From positions 558,001 to 622,000 of the forward strand of contig JAFREQ010000076.1 of NCBI GenBank assembly GCA_025331565.1: 64,000 bases of DNA, written 5' to 3'. Below the pieces are notes generated by a model. The model saw nothing but the letters and a program-made list of their open reading frames with translations. It was not told the DNA's origin and searched no databases. This document shows, piece after piece, positions 11,501 to 24,184 of this stretch (its first letter is position 1; every line of letters begins with the position of its first letter). Position numbers and translations under genes: made by a program. This DNA is from Holacanthus passer (lineage: Eukaryota; Chordata; Actinopteri; Pomacanthidae).

Positions 11501-13830
11501 GAGCACTATTTCATTCAGTGATGACATGTGCCCAATTATTAGGTCCTCCACGTAACCTCAAATGCTTCCCAGCCCACCTATATCTCATCATAAACAAGCT
11601 ACAGCACAAATACTTACAGGATGATCAATGATTTTTCCCTAAAGGCCAATAACACACCACATTGTTAGTTATATCCTGATTTCTGAGGCACTGCTCTGTA
11701 GTGTGTGTGCCGCCTCTGCGTCACATATATATCTTCTAACATACAGTAAATACTGCATACTGACTGAGGCCAGGTATACTGTGTGAGAATTCAGTCTGTC
11801 AGTTCACATCCTGTCATATCAGCAGCTCTCTCAGCCATATATGAGACATGAAGATTTTGATTAGTCAATAACATGGCAGCGATTCCACTGCCGCAGCTAC
11901 ACTGCATCACATTCTCTATCAAAGCAGTATAAGGACACATTTAGGTCATAACTAATCAACTTTTATTCTCCTGCCTCATTATAGTATACCCTTAGCTCAT
12001 AAACAAAGGACTGAATACATGTTCACCTGTTCACTCCCCCCATTAGGTCTGCATAATGCCTACTAATTATGTTTGCTCATCTATAAGCCCTAATTATGCT
12101 GGGAGCTGATAATTAGCCGGGCTCGAATTGGTGCATATGTTTCTTCACTATCAACCTGGCAGTAATAATGGCTATTCACATCTCAAAGGAGACCCCAGGA
12201 TTTTCCTTGTAAGAACATTTTTAAGTGCATTAGCTCTTAGCGTAACGATATTGGTGCTGTTTGAACAATGTGATACAGTATTATATGACACCAGATATAA
12301 TGGCATGCCCGTGTACTGTGCTGCTACTACCTGCTTGATTCTTTGACCAGGGTTAGAAGCCATAGAAATCTTATCTTGCACATATCTTTTTAACCAATAT
12401 TGATGGATCCTGGTCAAAATGTATGGTGAAGTATTTTATACCAATGGAAAGATCAACATTTGTTTGTTGATGAGGGTAAAGATTAGGGTTAATGATATAT
12501 GGACTAAACCATAACTGCATACAATTAGGATGATAAAATATTAATACAGTGCATGATTATGGATAATTATTATGTTGTATATAATTAATCAGCAGGAAGC
12601 AAAGCTATTTAAATGGACAGCTGGTATTTTTTTTCATTTGAGGTTCAAACTAGTTGCTATGTCAGTCTGGAAGAAGAAAAGTGGATCTTTCTTAAAGAAA
12701 GAAAGTTTCATTATTTTCCTATTGTCTTTTTTAGCAACACAACAAAAATGTATTTATTTCTAAATATGGCTGATGCACAAACACTGAGGTGACTCTTCAC
12801 ATATGAAATATTTAAATTTGCCAGTTATTTGGAGAAAGCCTGAGGAATGAGGCCTTTTATCTGGATAATCCTCTGCCATTCTGTGTACAGTGTATTAATG
12901 TTGGACATAAACGTGCGATTTTGAAAGTATATGGCATGCTGTAACTGATCTGATATACTGTATGTGTTACTGCAAGATGCCTCATTTTTAAGGTTTCATA
13001 TATAGCACTGTCTTGTTATGCCATCTGGAATGAGTTGAATGTTCGGCATGACAGAAATAAATGTACTAACTATAAACTGACTGTGCATGGAAACTAAGGC
13101 ATGATTAAGGGAAAGACTGGCAGCTCTGTGACGAGATGTAACTCTGGTCACCTGCATGACAGTCTGATGGGCTACACACCCACTACCCGACCACACCCCT
13201 ATTACCAGCCTCACTATGTAATAGGCCTACTGCTTCCTGCATTGCGTTGGCAGTGTATGAAAATTGTATACTTAGCTAGAAACCACTCTATGCATCCTTC
13301 CTCCAATCAATGACCAGTGTTGACCGTAACCAAGTCATTTCAGTTGCCTAAACCTAAACTGTTCTTATACAGGTAATAGATATGAGCTCATTAGAGTTAT
13401 TTTGGAGGCTATAACAAATACACATATTCAAAATAGTCCTGCCAAAGTTTTGCATTCAGGAGAAAGCTGTAACTTTTTCAGTATGACTCAGTCAGATATC
13501 TTTTTTTATCCTGTGCTGTACATTACTGGCATGTATTGTTCTGCTATTTTGCTTGTCTAAAAGCAGCTCCCGTCTCCTTGGAGGATCTGTATTTGGAGGA
13601 AAATAAGGACTCATGAGTGTGAGTTGAACAAATGGCTGCTTGATTGTGTAAAAGAGGAAAGCTAAATATTCAGGTATATGTTCTTTGACGGTCCTGTTCT
13701 TCCTCCGGGAAGCTGCAGCTGAGTGAAATGACGCAGATTCTTGAGCAGCTGCACATTCGCACACTTTTCCAGGCCATCTATAATGCATTTACGGATTAAA
13801 ATTGAAGACACACTTGAGGGCCAACTTGAG
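8504..13830. other. Long non-coding stretch
   Basis: No gene or intact transposon seen across 5.3 kb. The part 10420-11340 contains repeat-free, balanced sequence that may include conserved non-coding elements; 12041-12130 is listed separately for its TAATTA cluster. Around 13320-13370 the words GTAACCAAGTC and GCCTAAACCTAAAC resemble a fragment of the fold-back repeat family seen at 41.2 kb, but the match is too short to call. Short reading frames here have no recognisable domain. Confidence 0.5.
12041..12130. promoter_or_regulatory. Candidate enhancer core with three TAATTA sites
   Basis: Three TAATTA cores sit within 52 bp (12064-12069, 12091-12096 and 12110-12115), with further TAAT words just upstream. 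TAATTA is the preferred core of many homeodomain proteins (Antp-, Lhx- and paired-class). Clusters of such sites in repeat-free sequence are typical of developmental enhancers. AT-rich DNA gives such words by chance, so function is inferred, not shown. Confidence 0.25.
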
Positions 13831-13851
13831 TGTGTGTGTGCATGCTCTGTG

Positions 13852-13909
<58 letters not shown>
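13831..13909. repeat. Long (CA)n microsatellite, longest in the window
   Basis: (TG)5 at 13831-13840 is followed by a short spacer and then an essentially uninterrupted (CA)n run of about 27 units, ending at 13909. The GT block and CA block can pair. The histidine-threonine or valine-cysteine reading frames that cross it on both strands are repeat translations. Confidence 0.98.
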
Positions 13910-13913
<4 letters not shown>

Positions 13914-15127
13914 CACACCTCACCTCCACCACCTGCCCCCATGACACACACACTCAAATGTCTCTCCCTCAATCAGACCAACATTGACACCATCATATAT
14001 GCAGTACACAGTCTACAGAGTGGCATTTCCCCGCGGTCCCCTGCTGCTCAGGGCTCCCTGGCAAAGAGGAGGCTCCTCCAGGGTCAGCACCTCTGGGACG
14101 GGCGGAGGGTTGCTGGCCAAAGCTTAGATGGAGGTCATTATGGAGGGATGGGGTGATGGTGGACAGACATGGTAAAGGAGGAGGGTACACAGCAGAAATG
14201 CCAGCAGACAACACTGGCAAATGAAATAACAACAAATGTCATCCGGCGGCGACCCGATCAGTTTCCATCTGCTGTTTAACTGCTAACAAAGTGGAGCTAC
14301 TGTAAAAATACTGTGTTCAATCCTATAAATCAGAGTCGCTGCAAACAAGTAAAGGTCACATAAATGAATTGAATAACACTAAATAACTCAGTAAGACTTG
14401 ATTGTGGATTGTTGTTTTTCAGCTCAAGTCTTCCTCTATTAGCTCCCCCTTTCTCTCACTCTTTTCCTTTTTTTTCACAAGGCTTAAGCCAAAGTTACTA
14501 AACCAGAAAAATCTGGTTCTTTAGCTCTGCCCGTAGAGATTTAACTCAAACTATGAGACTATTGCCGCCAGTGCAGCTCTGCCTCTGAGAAATGTTTGTT
14601 GAACTAAAACCCCAATTTGCTTCATATTGTCCCTTGCACCACACGTGATGATGATGCTGTTGTACATCGTGTTACTTGGGGTATGCTAATTGCCTAACAT
14701 GTAAAAAAAAAATGTACATCTTGTTTTATCTTGAGTGGTATACTTAAAAAACCCTGGGGCTGAAAAAAATGGAAAGTGGCTTCATATTTGTTTTCCTTTC
14801 TGCTAATGTGCTCAGCCAGCTGTCCAGGTGGCTATTTTTTAATCCTCTCCTACACAGTGACATGTGCACACTTAGCATACATTAGACACCACGTCTGATA
14901 TTGCTTTGCTTCTGTTTTACATGTCCTAAAGGGAGGACCTTGCCATAAATTGTGAAAAGCTCTTTACCAGATTGCACCAACAAAAAGTGCTCATCCTCAT
15001 TTACACCTCATTTGCACGCTGCCGAGCAAAAGTGGCAGGATTGTATTTATTGAATGTTTGTGCGAATGTTTGTGTGAATTCTTTAAATGCACTAATCGCG
15101 CAGTATTTCATTTGTCTCTTTCCCCCA
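13910..15127. other. Non-coding sequence
   Basis: Complex sequence to about 14250, then AT-rich. Nothing coding recognised; GC-richer frames at 14030-14160 have no domain resemblance. Confidence 0.5.
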
Positions 15128-15148
15128 ACACACACACACACACACACA
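15128..15148. repeat. (CA)n microsatellite
   Basis: About ten CA units, uninterrupted. Confidence 0.95.
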
Positions 15149-15489
15149 TTCACACTCACAGTAACATGCATTGTGTCTACAAAAGAAAACAACCTTGTCT
15201 TGTTAACCTCTTAACACACACCCTGATTGCCAATGGACACAATATGAGTTGACACACTGAGGCGAAGGAATGTAGCGTCAAGCTCTTGTTACATAAGTTC
15301 AAATGTCATTTTTTTCATTTACCTTTTTTCCACATGTGTTGCGTGTGGTTGTTGGGGATCAGCTCACAATCTGATTTAACGTTGAATATGAATTCACAAC
15401 TTTTTTTGACTGCTGCTCTAAGAAGTGAAAAGTAGACAGCACCAACAGAGCTTTGAATCAAGAATGGACAGACTTTGACTTTGTTTATT

Positions 15490-15633
15490 CCTCCCATGGC
15501 CGGTTCAAAACCAGCAGGTCTATGTCTCATATGTTCAGAGACCGTGGCCAATATTAAAAGCAGCAATGTGAAGCACCACTACGAGACTTATATGAGGGAT
15601 ATAGTGGGGAAACAAGAGAAAAGGAGGCGTTAA
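15490..15633 (+). pseudogene. Decayed BED-type zinc-finger fragment of a hAT-like transposase
   Basis: The frame through 15508-15633 reads KPAGLCLICSETVANIKSSN, followed by VKHHYET, then a basic tail and a stop. In hAT-derived transposases and their domesticated relatives (ZBED5, SCAND3, GTF2IRD2 types), a short BED-like finger has the form CLIC-ETVA-x-N-x-RHYETKH. The two cysteines (codons at 15523 and 15532), the ETVA segment and the HYET motif are present; the final histidine of the finger is lost, and a stop follows 17 codons after HYET. No transposase body follows, so this is an isolated 5' coding fragment. It is unrelated in position to the hAT C-terminal remnant at 35.5 kb, though from the same broad superfamily. 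Confidence 0.55.
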
Positions 15634-18600
15634 AGCTGTCAATGATTGAGGCGTGTTGAGACTGTTAAATTGGTTGTGACTATCAAGATGTGAGATGGAA
15701 TTCACAAAAAAGAAGAAAAAATGAACCTTTAATTCATTTTTTCTAAAATTATTATATAATTCCTCCAGTTCAATGAGAAAACTGACTATATTGTTGGAAT
15801 TATTATACTTTCTGTATTTGACTTAACAGTTAGTTGTTGACTACATACACACATTGATTCATCTACTGGGCTTCAATATATATGACTCTGAATCATAATA
15901 CAAGTTACACATTATGATGTTCCACACTTTCACTTGAAGAAATCTTCTCTAACTAGACCTTGTGTTACCCTGTGTCAGGAACAATGTACCTGCCTGGCAG
16001 AGATCTGCACTCTACTGAGTGCACTCTTCTAGATATTGCATGTTTTTATTGCACATTTTAGTGCACATTTTGCACACCTATGTGAGATTACTTTGTACTG
16101 ATAGACAGTTAGTTTGAGCCACTGTCCACCAGTCGGTCAACAGAGGAAGACTGGAAAGCTCTACCTGACCAAACTTTGGTTTGTTTAGTTTTAGTATTTT
16201 ATATTAATTATATCTGTTTTTACCTGTTTCTCATTATTTTTATTATTTCAATTTCTTTTGACTATTTTGGTGTTCAACAGCTGTGGCCATATTTTAAGTA
16301 TTGTAATAAGTATATTTTTTAACCATTTTAAGTTTCTGTGTCTTTGATGGCTGAATGCTGCTTCTCTCCCATGTTCAAGGAATTATGTTCTTAGAGATCC
16401 AAGACTCTTCAAACTAGGTGGGTTTTATCATCCTTGTTTTAAATTAATTTAACTATTTATCACCCCATTAGCCCCTCGGCCTCTGATAAGAACTATGACG
16501 AAAGGTATTACAATTTTAGTCAATTAATAAAAACTAAATGATAATGTCAAAGACTGATGAAAGGATAATTGAAGTAATTACTGTTTTAATGCAGCCTTAT
16601 TCCACAACCTGCGTGCATCTGTGGAATCACACACGGCGCCCTCCTGATGGGTAAAACATTCCTCGCTACCCAAAAATGATTTTCATTCAGCTGCTTGACC
16701 TGTTACGCTCATCAAAAATGCATGTCAGTAATATTATGTCTTTTGCCTTCTTGTAATAAAATAAATAAATAAGTAGTAGCAACAAAGCCTGAGAATGGGC
16801 AGGCCAGCACATTTGTTCTTATAAAACAGTAGGCTAATGTTAATATCATATCAAGGGCTGTGTGGATGTAACATCCATGTTACTCTCACTTGGCTATCTA
16901 TCGTGTTTTTTAGGCTACTGGTGCAGGATTTACAGATCTAGACTGTCAGCTACCAGAAAAACATCTGACAGAACCTGCTTCCCTGCAGAGGAGCACACAT
17001 TTAGCTGTAATAATCTGAAGTGAACCATGCTTTTAAAACACCCAGAGTTCGGGAATGCATTTTGCAGCAATACGAATATGACCATAGAGAGAAACATGGA
17101 TACTGTGTGTGTGAACTTTTTTCAAACTTAACCTCGCAATAGAAAGCTATCGGATGCAACTTTAAAATACTTAGAGGACATACAAATAAAATATGTACAA
17201 ATAGGACTGAAATTTAAATCATGAAAACTCAAATATTTTCAATTTTTGTTGCACACTAAAATTAACAATGGTGAAATTGCTGAAATATGAGTGAAATGAA
17301 TATACATTTTCTTAAGAATAAGGTTAAAACTACATCAAAACCAGGTGTCAAAATAAAAACTGATGTGAACTGTGTGCTGTTTAAATTTCAGTCCCGTTCA
17401 CACCTCATCACATATGGCCCATCCCTGCAGAGGAGAGAGACCTTTCTGAACCTCCACCACCCACACATCCACACACACACACACACACTCGCTCATCCAA
17501 AGATCCCCTTAAGCCACCACCCGCCACCAAGCCTCGCCCCTCCCTCACCCCGAACAACAAACAACAAACCAACTTCACCAATATTTGGCATGTGGCCTGT
17601 GTGCCAGGCAAGAAGACGCGAGACCCCCATCTCTGTTGACGTGTTAACTTAAAGTCAGAGCGTCTTTGATCAGCGGGATCAGATCTCAGAGGGGAATGTG
17701 ATTAAAAGTGACATTCTGAATACCGAAGAACCCTGGCAGCGGGGCGGATTTTCCACGCAGTGTGAAGTCGTAAGCTCATAAAAGACATACACCAGTGATT
17801 CAAAACATGTAGCCCAAGCCCACTATTATAATACAGAACTCTCTCCATCCTCTGCTCTTTCTCTCCCCTCCTCTCACATTTCGTGTCCTCGCTCCTTTTT
17901 GCTCTTACACTGCTTTTTTTTTTTTTTTTAGTCTCCTTTTTTTTTCACTGCTGGTTGAATATGCGCTTTGCTGGATGACTTTCAAAAGCTACTTGTTCCA
18001 CTTTCTTACATTTATGCTAATTGGAATGCAAATATCGAGGTTCCCATTTTAAGCCCCTGGTTTAAGGAGAGGGTGCGGGGATGAATGACAGTGTATTGAC
18101 AACCATGGCTCACCACTCAGAAACTGTCAGAGTTGGGAAGGATTTCCAGGGATGAGGAGTTGTCAGTGGTAGCAAAGGACAACCAATATGTTCCCTCTCA
18201 TCTTGACTGAATAACATTTCACACTGCGCTATTTTTTGCTTGAATTGCACACTGTAAGCTCGAGTGGGGAGCCTTTGAAAGGCCTGTATGTGCCGAGCGT
18301 GAACAGTGGGTTCTTTTACTGTAGGTGTACTGTTCAGTGTGTGCACACCAGCCTAATCTCTTGAGTCACAGAGGAGCACGGAGCAGGGGTTGCAATGAAC
18401 TCAATAAGCTTTAAAGCCTGCGTTGATCAAATGACTTGCCCAGCTAAGACCTCTTAACACACACTTACCTGGGAGACGAGACTACTTCTTCTAAACTTAC
18501 AGTATGTGTAATGAATACAGGCATATTCTGTTTGAATCCAGCGCGGGTGAGGACATGTCAGATCACGCCGCTGAGTGAGGTGGCGTCCGCATTGCTCTCA

Positions 18601-19169
18601 AGGCCAGAGGTGGTGGAATGTGATGTGCGTGCCCTGAAATGTGTTGTCACTCATACAGTAAAGGTCTGTGCAAGAAGATGAAGGGAACTGAATGCAGCAC
18701 AGGCCTTCAGCATTATGTGAGGATACTAAGTTGTATTTAATCAATAACAATACCTGTCTTGATCTGGTAGGAGCAGTTCTGTATGGAGGGGAATGTCAGC
18801 TAATGTGAGCAAACTTTACATAGAAATTGTTTGATGCTTGTGGCGGCAAATACTGGGTAATAACATTAATCATAACAGTGGTTGCGGTTGAGAAATTAAA
18901 CATGAACTTGCTCTAAGGTTTGTTTTTTTGTTTTTTTATGCTAACGGCCTAAATTTCTTCTGCAGTGCAGTTTAACTTTAACTATATCTCTCAAAGCTGC
19001 TCAGATGTATATTAATGTCATGATTTTATCACATACTGTATCTGCCGTTATTATCTGGAACCTGCCTCATTCAAACAGTAACCAAGTCAGAATAGACAGT
19101 AACCAGGTCTATTCTGTCAGTGAACAACAAACCTTTACGATAATGGTTAAGAGGCCAACAAATGTCACC
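15634..19169. other. Non-coding sequence with minor simple repeats
   Basis: No gene recognised. It includes a (CA)9 tract at 17470-17488 within C-rich sequence, and T runs at 17914-17929 and 17937-17945. The region 16000-16350 (AT-rich, with GCACATTTTAGTGCACATTT) may be the untranslated end of an old retroelement, not provable here. The 18100-18700 part is complex and might hold conserved non-coding sequence. Confidence 0.45.
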
Positions 19170-19345
19170 ATTGTCAAATCAGACTCAGTTTTATTGGCCA
19201 GGTATGTGTACACACACAAGGAATTTGACTCCGGTTTCTCTTTGCTCTCAGTACTTAGATTGAAGTAGACAACAAGGTAAACATAAGCATTAAACTACTG
19301 CTTCAAAAGCACAATTAAGTAGCTAAGTTTAGACAGCGGAATAAA
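19170..19345 (+). repeat. Teleost interspersed repeat fragment
   Basis: The segment with TCAGTTTTATTGGCCAGGTA, then TGTACACACACAAGGAATTT and GACTCCGG, followed by CTTTGCTCTCAGTAC, is a motif order I know as a widespread fish repeat (often near the ends of retroelement-derived sequence). No coding capacity is seen. The downstream boundary is estimated; I cannot name the family. Confidence 0.5.
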
Positions 19346-19574
19346 GTTCTCACTCGTAAAAACAATATTCAACTGCATAATTGGCCTTGCCCCAGATATT
19401 ACCCATCAGCTGATCAAACAATATAATAGTGAAGGAGTCACACATGTACACACACTATCACACCTGCAGTGTATGTTCTGTACTCTACATTCATACATAG
19501 ACACAAACATATGCACATGTACAAAGTCTGATTCATCTGCCCTGTTTGTTTTCTCTCTGATTCAGTTTAATCTA

Positions 19575-19593
19575 TTTTTTTTTTTTTTTTTTT
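19575..19593. repeat. Poly(T) run of 19
   Basis: Nineteen consecutive T on the + strand. It may be the A-tail of a minus-strand retroposed sequence, but no source sequence is recognisable to its right or left. Confidence 0.95.
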
Positions 19594-21904
19594 GGATCTA
19601 CATTTTCAAGCCTAACCAGGGACGGACGCTGCAAATCAGCTTCAGCTAAACACCCTATATGCATTACGTCTGTTGCATTGCACATCCTTACTGTCTGCAC
19701 CGATATTCATCTGTGTGCTCCCTGTTTAATAAACAAATAAATGAATACATATTTTATGACTGGGCTAAAGCCTATATGGTGAGATCATTTATTTCATCAT
19801 GTTCAACGGGCATTCATTTTACTTTTACTTTACCCCTGAGAAACACAGTTTTGCTGTTTCACAGTGCTTTTACATATGTACCCCCAGCTCACCATATCAT
19901 GTTACACTATGTTGTTTTTAGCAAAAGTCATTAACTACATCCTCTTTTTTCTTTTTTTATTGGAGAGTGATGCAAATGCATAGGCTATACAAAATGTATG
20001 TTGAACACAGAAGTAGGCATGGGCGTACTTGCTGACACCAAACCCTATTGAGAGGCACAGAATAGCAGTGTACAGAGGAAACTGCATGCAGCTATGATGA
20101 TTTCAATGTCTTTAGAATGACTCATAGAGCTCACAATCTGCATTCGCACAAGAAAATGCCAAGTCTTAAAGGTAGCCGGCAAGTGCATAAATTGAAACAC
20201 ATTTTCAAAATCCCAAGAGATATAAAGCTTGTACCAATCAAAATCATACCCAACAATAACATGGGAAAATTGACATATGACTTTCTATATAAGACATAAT
20301 TACAATATATATAGTCTCAACATTTCATCAGCTTAATAGAAGTCTACATGCTAGGCCTTTTCTTTTGTGTCCAAGTTGATTTGTTTTCACCAGGATCTAT
20401 AATCTGCAGTATGTTACAAGGGAATATTTCCACTGAAGCAGTCGGAGAATCAAATGTTTTCACCTTGTTATGTCACTGGAAACTTTGGATGAGCTAATGA
20501 TGCCAGGCTGTATCAGGATGTGCGAGCACATCCAAATAAGCACAAAAAACCCTGCAATCAATATTACCTTTCTCCATGCTGAATTTAGTTTTTATGTCTG
20601 TTGTTTTGTGTGAGTTACTAATGTTGTGTCCACCTAATTTACATGAAGGAAAAACATGGCAAACACTTTGTATTATGATGAAAACATCACAAACTGCAGC
20701 CTCAAAAACCAACATACAGTTGAGTCAACACCTAAAAATGTTATGTTTAACAAAGGTAGTGTTAATGGATTTGTGGTGTAACGTGTGCAAAATGTGTGTA
20801 ATATATAGTGTATGTTTGACCTTTGTGTCTTCTGAAAAGACCGTCTCAGGAAGCTAAAGCACTTCCTCCCTCCTTTGTACATGTTACCCTGCTGTGTCCT
20901 CCACACTCTCTCCGTCTTGCCTGGAATAAAGATGTTAGAGCATGCACAATTCAATATGGGAAGCATAACAGATTATTAAAAATACATTTGCTAAGCCAAG
21001 GAATACAGTTGAGAACAGGCCTATCCATTAAGCTATCTAATGTGACATATAATTGTGTAGAGCAGGCATGAGACCGTCTCAGGGGAGGCACATCAAGAAC
21101 AGTTCAAAGCACAAGACAGAGTTTCATTTCACATCATGTCTTACTGCCTCTGCTACGGCAAAACATTTAAATGTGCAAGTATTTCTCTAAATAATGTTTA
21201 TCAGTTACACTGTGGAACTATATTGCTTTTAGTTCTGTTATCCACGATTTGTTAGTGCTCACTTTGGTGATTTAATCTAATAGAAATGTAAATAACCGCA
21301 ATGTTTTTGTTATAGTTTGTTGATGTAATTTCTTTCTCCAAAGCTTTTTCTTCTCCTTTAGTACAGAAGACATTCCTCTGCCCATTTTCTGTGTAGCCAT
21401 TTCTCTCTCTTTGGGCTCAGCGTGCTACTCCGCCAGACTCAAAGGCCTCATAAGTGTTCTTTCTGTTCTGCTGATAGACGCCACAACATTGGTTCTTTGC
21501 CTGATGATCTGACGTGCCATATCTCCGTCTGTAGCAGCCTGTGGGCCGGTGCATGGGGGAAGGTCTGTTTGTTCAGATGTAGGAGCTGTTGGAAACCTGC
21601 AGGTATTGCTGGCTATAATGGGGGTCAATGGATTCTGTGGAGAAATGAGTCAAGGAGTGAAATATAGGAAGCAGAAACAAACGGTGGGAGAGCTTGTGGC
21701 GCTGCTGTAAACACAGCGTCACACCGCAGCTTGTAGAGCTGTACAGTATATACAGTATACTCATCTGATACTGTTGCTCACCATGCATCAATTCTGAGTT
21801 TTAACTCAGCCAAAAAAAATGCAGTGAAACATTTGCCTACATGTTTGTCCATGGGAAATGGTATGCTTGTGGAAGTTAGAGAGTTTGCCATTAGTATCTT
21901 CACA
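19594..21904. other. Non-coding sequence
   Basis: AT-rich, with nothing coding recognised on either strand. The 21410-21730 segment is GC-richer, but its frames show no domain. Confidence 0.5.
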
Positions 21905-22085
21905 ATGCATTACAATCATTACATTACGCGTATCCTTTAGAGGGTCATGGGGGTGAGAGGCGGAGTCCGCCAGTCCGTCATCACAGGGCTGACACATACA
22001 GACAACCATTCACACTCATGTTCACACCTATGGGAAATTTAGAGCCACCAGTTAACCTGCATGTCTGTGACTGTGGGAGGAACAG
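21905..22085 (-). mobile_element. Decayed copy of the teleost GGAT-tailed retroposon
   Basis: Read on the minus strand from about 22085, the order CCTCCCACAGTC, GACATGCAGGTTAACTGGTG, CTCTAAATTTCCCATAGGTG, GTGAATGGTTGTCTGT, CCCTGTGATGACGGACTGGC, CCGCCTCTCACCC matches the better-preserved copy at 62111-62452. The tRNA-like head is missing (5' truncation), the stretch between the GACTGGC and CCGCCTC words has lost several bases, and the tail has decayed. It carries no gene; frames here are chance. Confidence 0.75.
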
Positions 22086-22134
22086 AACCTTCTTTCTGTA
22101 CACATGTACTTAGCTACTGTATGTTCATCCTCTT

Positions 22135-22415
22135 AGATTAACATGTTAGCTGGCTAATAACTGCCAATTAGCACATCACAAGACACAAGACATCACTGCT
22201 GAGCATGATGGGAATGTCATGAGTTTTGCAAGTATTTGAACGTAAACCAAAGTACTGGACCAATTTAAATCTTAAACTCTATAGTTTAAGGGATCAGTAA
22301 AACTTATTACAGCTCATTCTGAAAGGGACAAAATTTCATGGTAATCCATCCAACAATAAAGTGTTGGACAAACTGAATGACATCGCCATCCCGATAGCCA
22401 TGGCACTGGCTAAAG
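22135..22415 (+). repeat. Dispersed teleost repeat family D, copy 1
   Basis: It carries the sequence GAGCATGATGGGAATGTCAT, then GTTTTGCAAGTATTTG, a middle part, then the diagnostic AAATTTCATGGTAATCCATC at 22331-22350 and CATCGCCATCC near the end. The same order recurs at 24185-24560 (minus strand) and the 3' half at 26816-26995 (plus strand). I know this as a very abundant fish repeat that ends in a segment like CCAAAGTGGTGG and CATTGCCATCC. Function is none known; the reading frame at 22361-22561 is a by-product. Confidence 0.7.
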
Positions 22416-23705
22416 ATATTTCGCAATTTCCCCAGTCATCTTTTTCTAGATCAGTGATTTCTGACAGAAAACAGTCTATATTCAGTAACTTTAGCATTGT
22501 TCTAAAACCACACCATGATGACTACAATGAAATATGGAAATATTTGGAAAAACATCACTGAGCTCAGGCAATGATAATAAAATCAAGTGCAGTGGGAAGA
22601 ACGAATCAAATGGGACAGAATGAAAGAAATGATCATCAATCCTTGAATTAAATGATCAATTCAATGATCATATAAAACTGCTTAATCAGATGATGGAATA
22701 CTTATCAATCAATGGATTTAGTCAGTTGGACTGGGATCATCAGATTGAAGTGGTGCAGGTCCAGCATTTGAACTTTGCACGACATAGATATATAATCTGT
22801 ATTATTTGTTCATTCTTGATTGTTGTTTCATCTTGTTGATAGTATAATTAAGTGATGTCACGCAGTTGTAATCTTGCCTTGTTTGGGTGTATAAGAGGCT
22901 CTTGAAGTCAGATTTTGGAGGGTAATTTCAAAAGTCATGCAGGGTTCACACTTCACTAATGCATGCAGTCCAAACTCATAGCCTCTGTGCTGCCGAACAT
23001 GGCTTTCTCTGCAAATGAAAGGTTAATTGTATTTTGTAAGATCTGTTTTTAACAACAAAATATATCCAGGCTCACTGCTCTGTAGATAATATTATGCTAA
23101 AACGTTGTCTAATTAAATTCCACACATTGCTGGCCTCGCTGCTTAAGTAGAGGGGCACTGGGCAGAGCAACTGCATAGCACACCACAAACAGATTTTATT
23201 ATAAAGTAGAATCAACACCCCTCTGATACAATCACAACAACAGATGAACATTAAAATCTTAATAAGTAGCATTTATTACAGTGTCTTTCTATCAAATCAC
23301 AGTTTATTGTAAACATGCTGCTTTGTGTCCAACCTTTCAATGTGAGCTTGCGAATGAATCATCTCACCTGTTTTCCAAAGGACCGAGCTATTGTTGATAG
23401 AACAGTGCATTGACAGGAGGTTGTGGGAATTTTCACTGACACTTTACTGCCAACAGTGTAAATTCTAAAGGCATCATTGCAATAATCACATTTGATTAGA
23501 GAGCGATAGTCGTTCGTCATGTTTTGCTAGGACTGTACGGCTGTTCCGAAATTCTCAGGGTATAATTTTGTCTGTCGTCTGAAGCTCAGGAAATCTGCTC
23601 TTTATTTTGTCACGAGCTGAGTCTGCTTACACATTCAGCAAACTCATTCCGCCTGCAGTCGGGTCCCATCCTGAACGCAGGGTATGTTTTTCAGCTGCGT
23701 AGAGA
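22416..23705. other. Non-coding AT-rich sequence
   Basis: The word ATGATCAT recurs at about 22627, 22650 and 22662 in a short stretch. Nothing coding is recognised. Confidence 0.5.
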
Positions 23706-24030
23706 ATCAATGCGTGATGATCATTTGACAGTAAAAACATTTTACTTGTTCAATAAAGTAAGTTTCCTCTTTCTCTCAGTGAAGCTGTGACTCAGCTGTC
23801 ATCATAAAAAAAAACAAAAAACATCTTTGTGCAAAACAGAGTTGTCATAATTGTCTAAACACCTTTAAAATACCACATACTTCACAGATGGGGACAGAAT
23901 ATGCAGCAGGGCCGTTCACCACAATGTACGATGATCATTTGACTGTCAAACACTTTTTATTTATTTTTTTTATGTGATCTGTGAAGTTTGTTTTTTTTAC
24001 CACTGAAGTTCTGACTCGTGCTATCATAGA
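23706..24030 (+). repeat. Diverged direct duplication of about 100 bp
   Basis: The left unit (about 23706-23808) and right unit (about 23921-24030) share the same order: CAATGYRYGATGATCATTTG followed by ACWGT and an A-rich/T-rich part, then TCAGTGAAG or CCACTGAAG, then TGACTC and ATCATA. GATGATCATTTGAC is identical in both. The spacing is about 212 bp. The units may be two copies of an unnamed repeat or a local segmental duplication. Confidence 0.4.
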
Positions 24031-24184
24031 TCACATTGATTCATCTCAAGCTTTTCTTTGTTCACCTTTGATGACTTCATCTTGAGGTTGTAAGACAATT
24101 TACTGAAATACTTTGTTCCTATATCAGTTTTTTCTTTCTCTTTAGTATAGAAGACCCTTAAAACTTTTCTGATTTTTACATTTT

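Noticed and set aside
13320..13370. Possible fragment of the CCTAAACC-type repeat
   Set aside because: Match limited to two short words; too little to annotate.
13662..14156. Histidine-threonine and cysteine-valine rich frames
   Set aside because: Translation of the (CA)n microsatellite in several frames.
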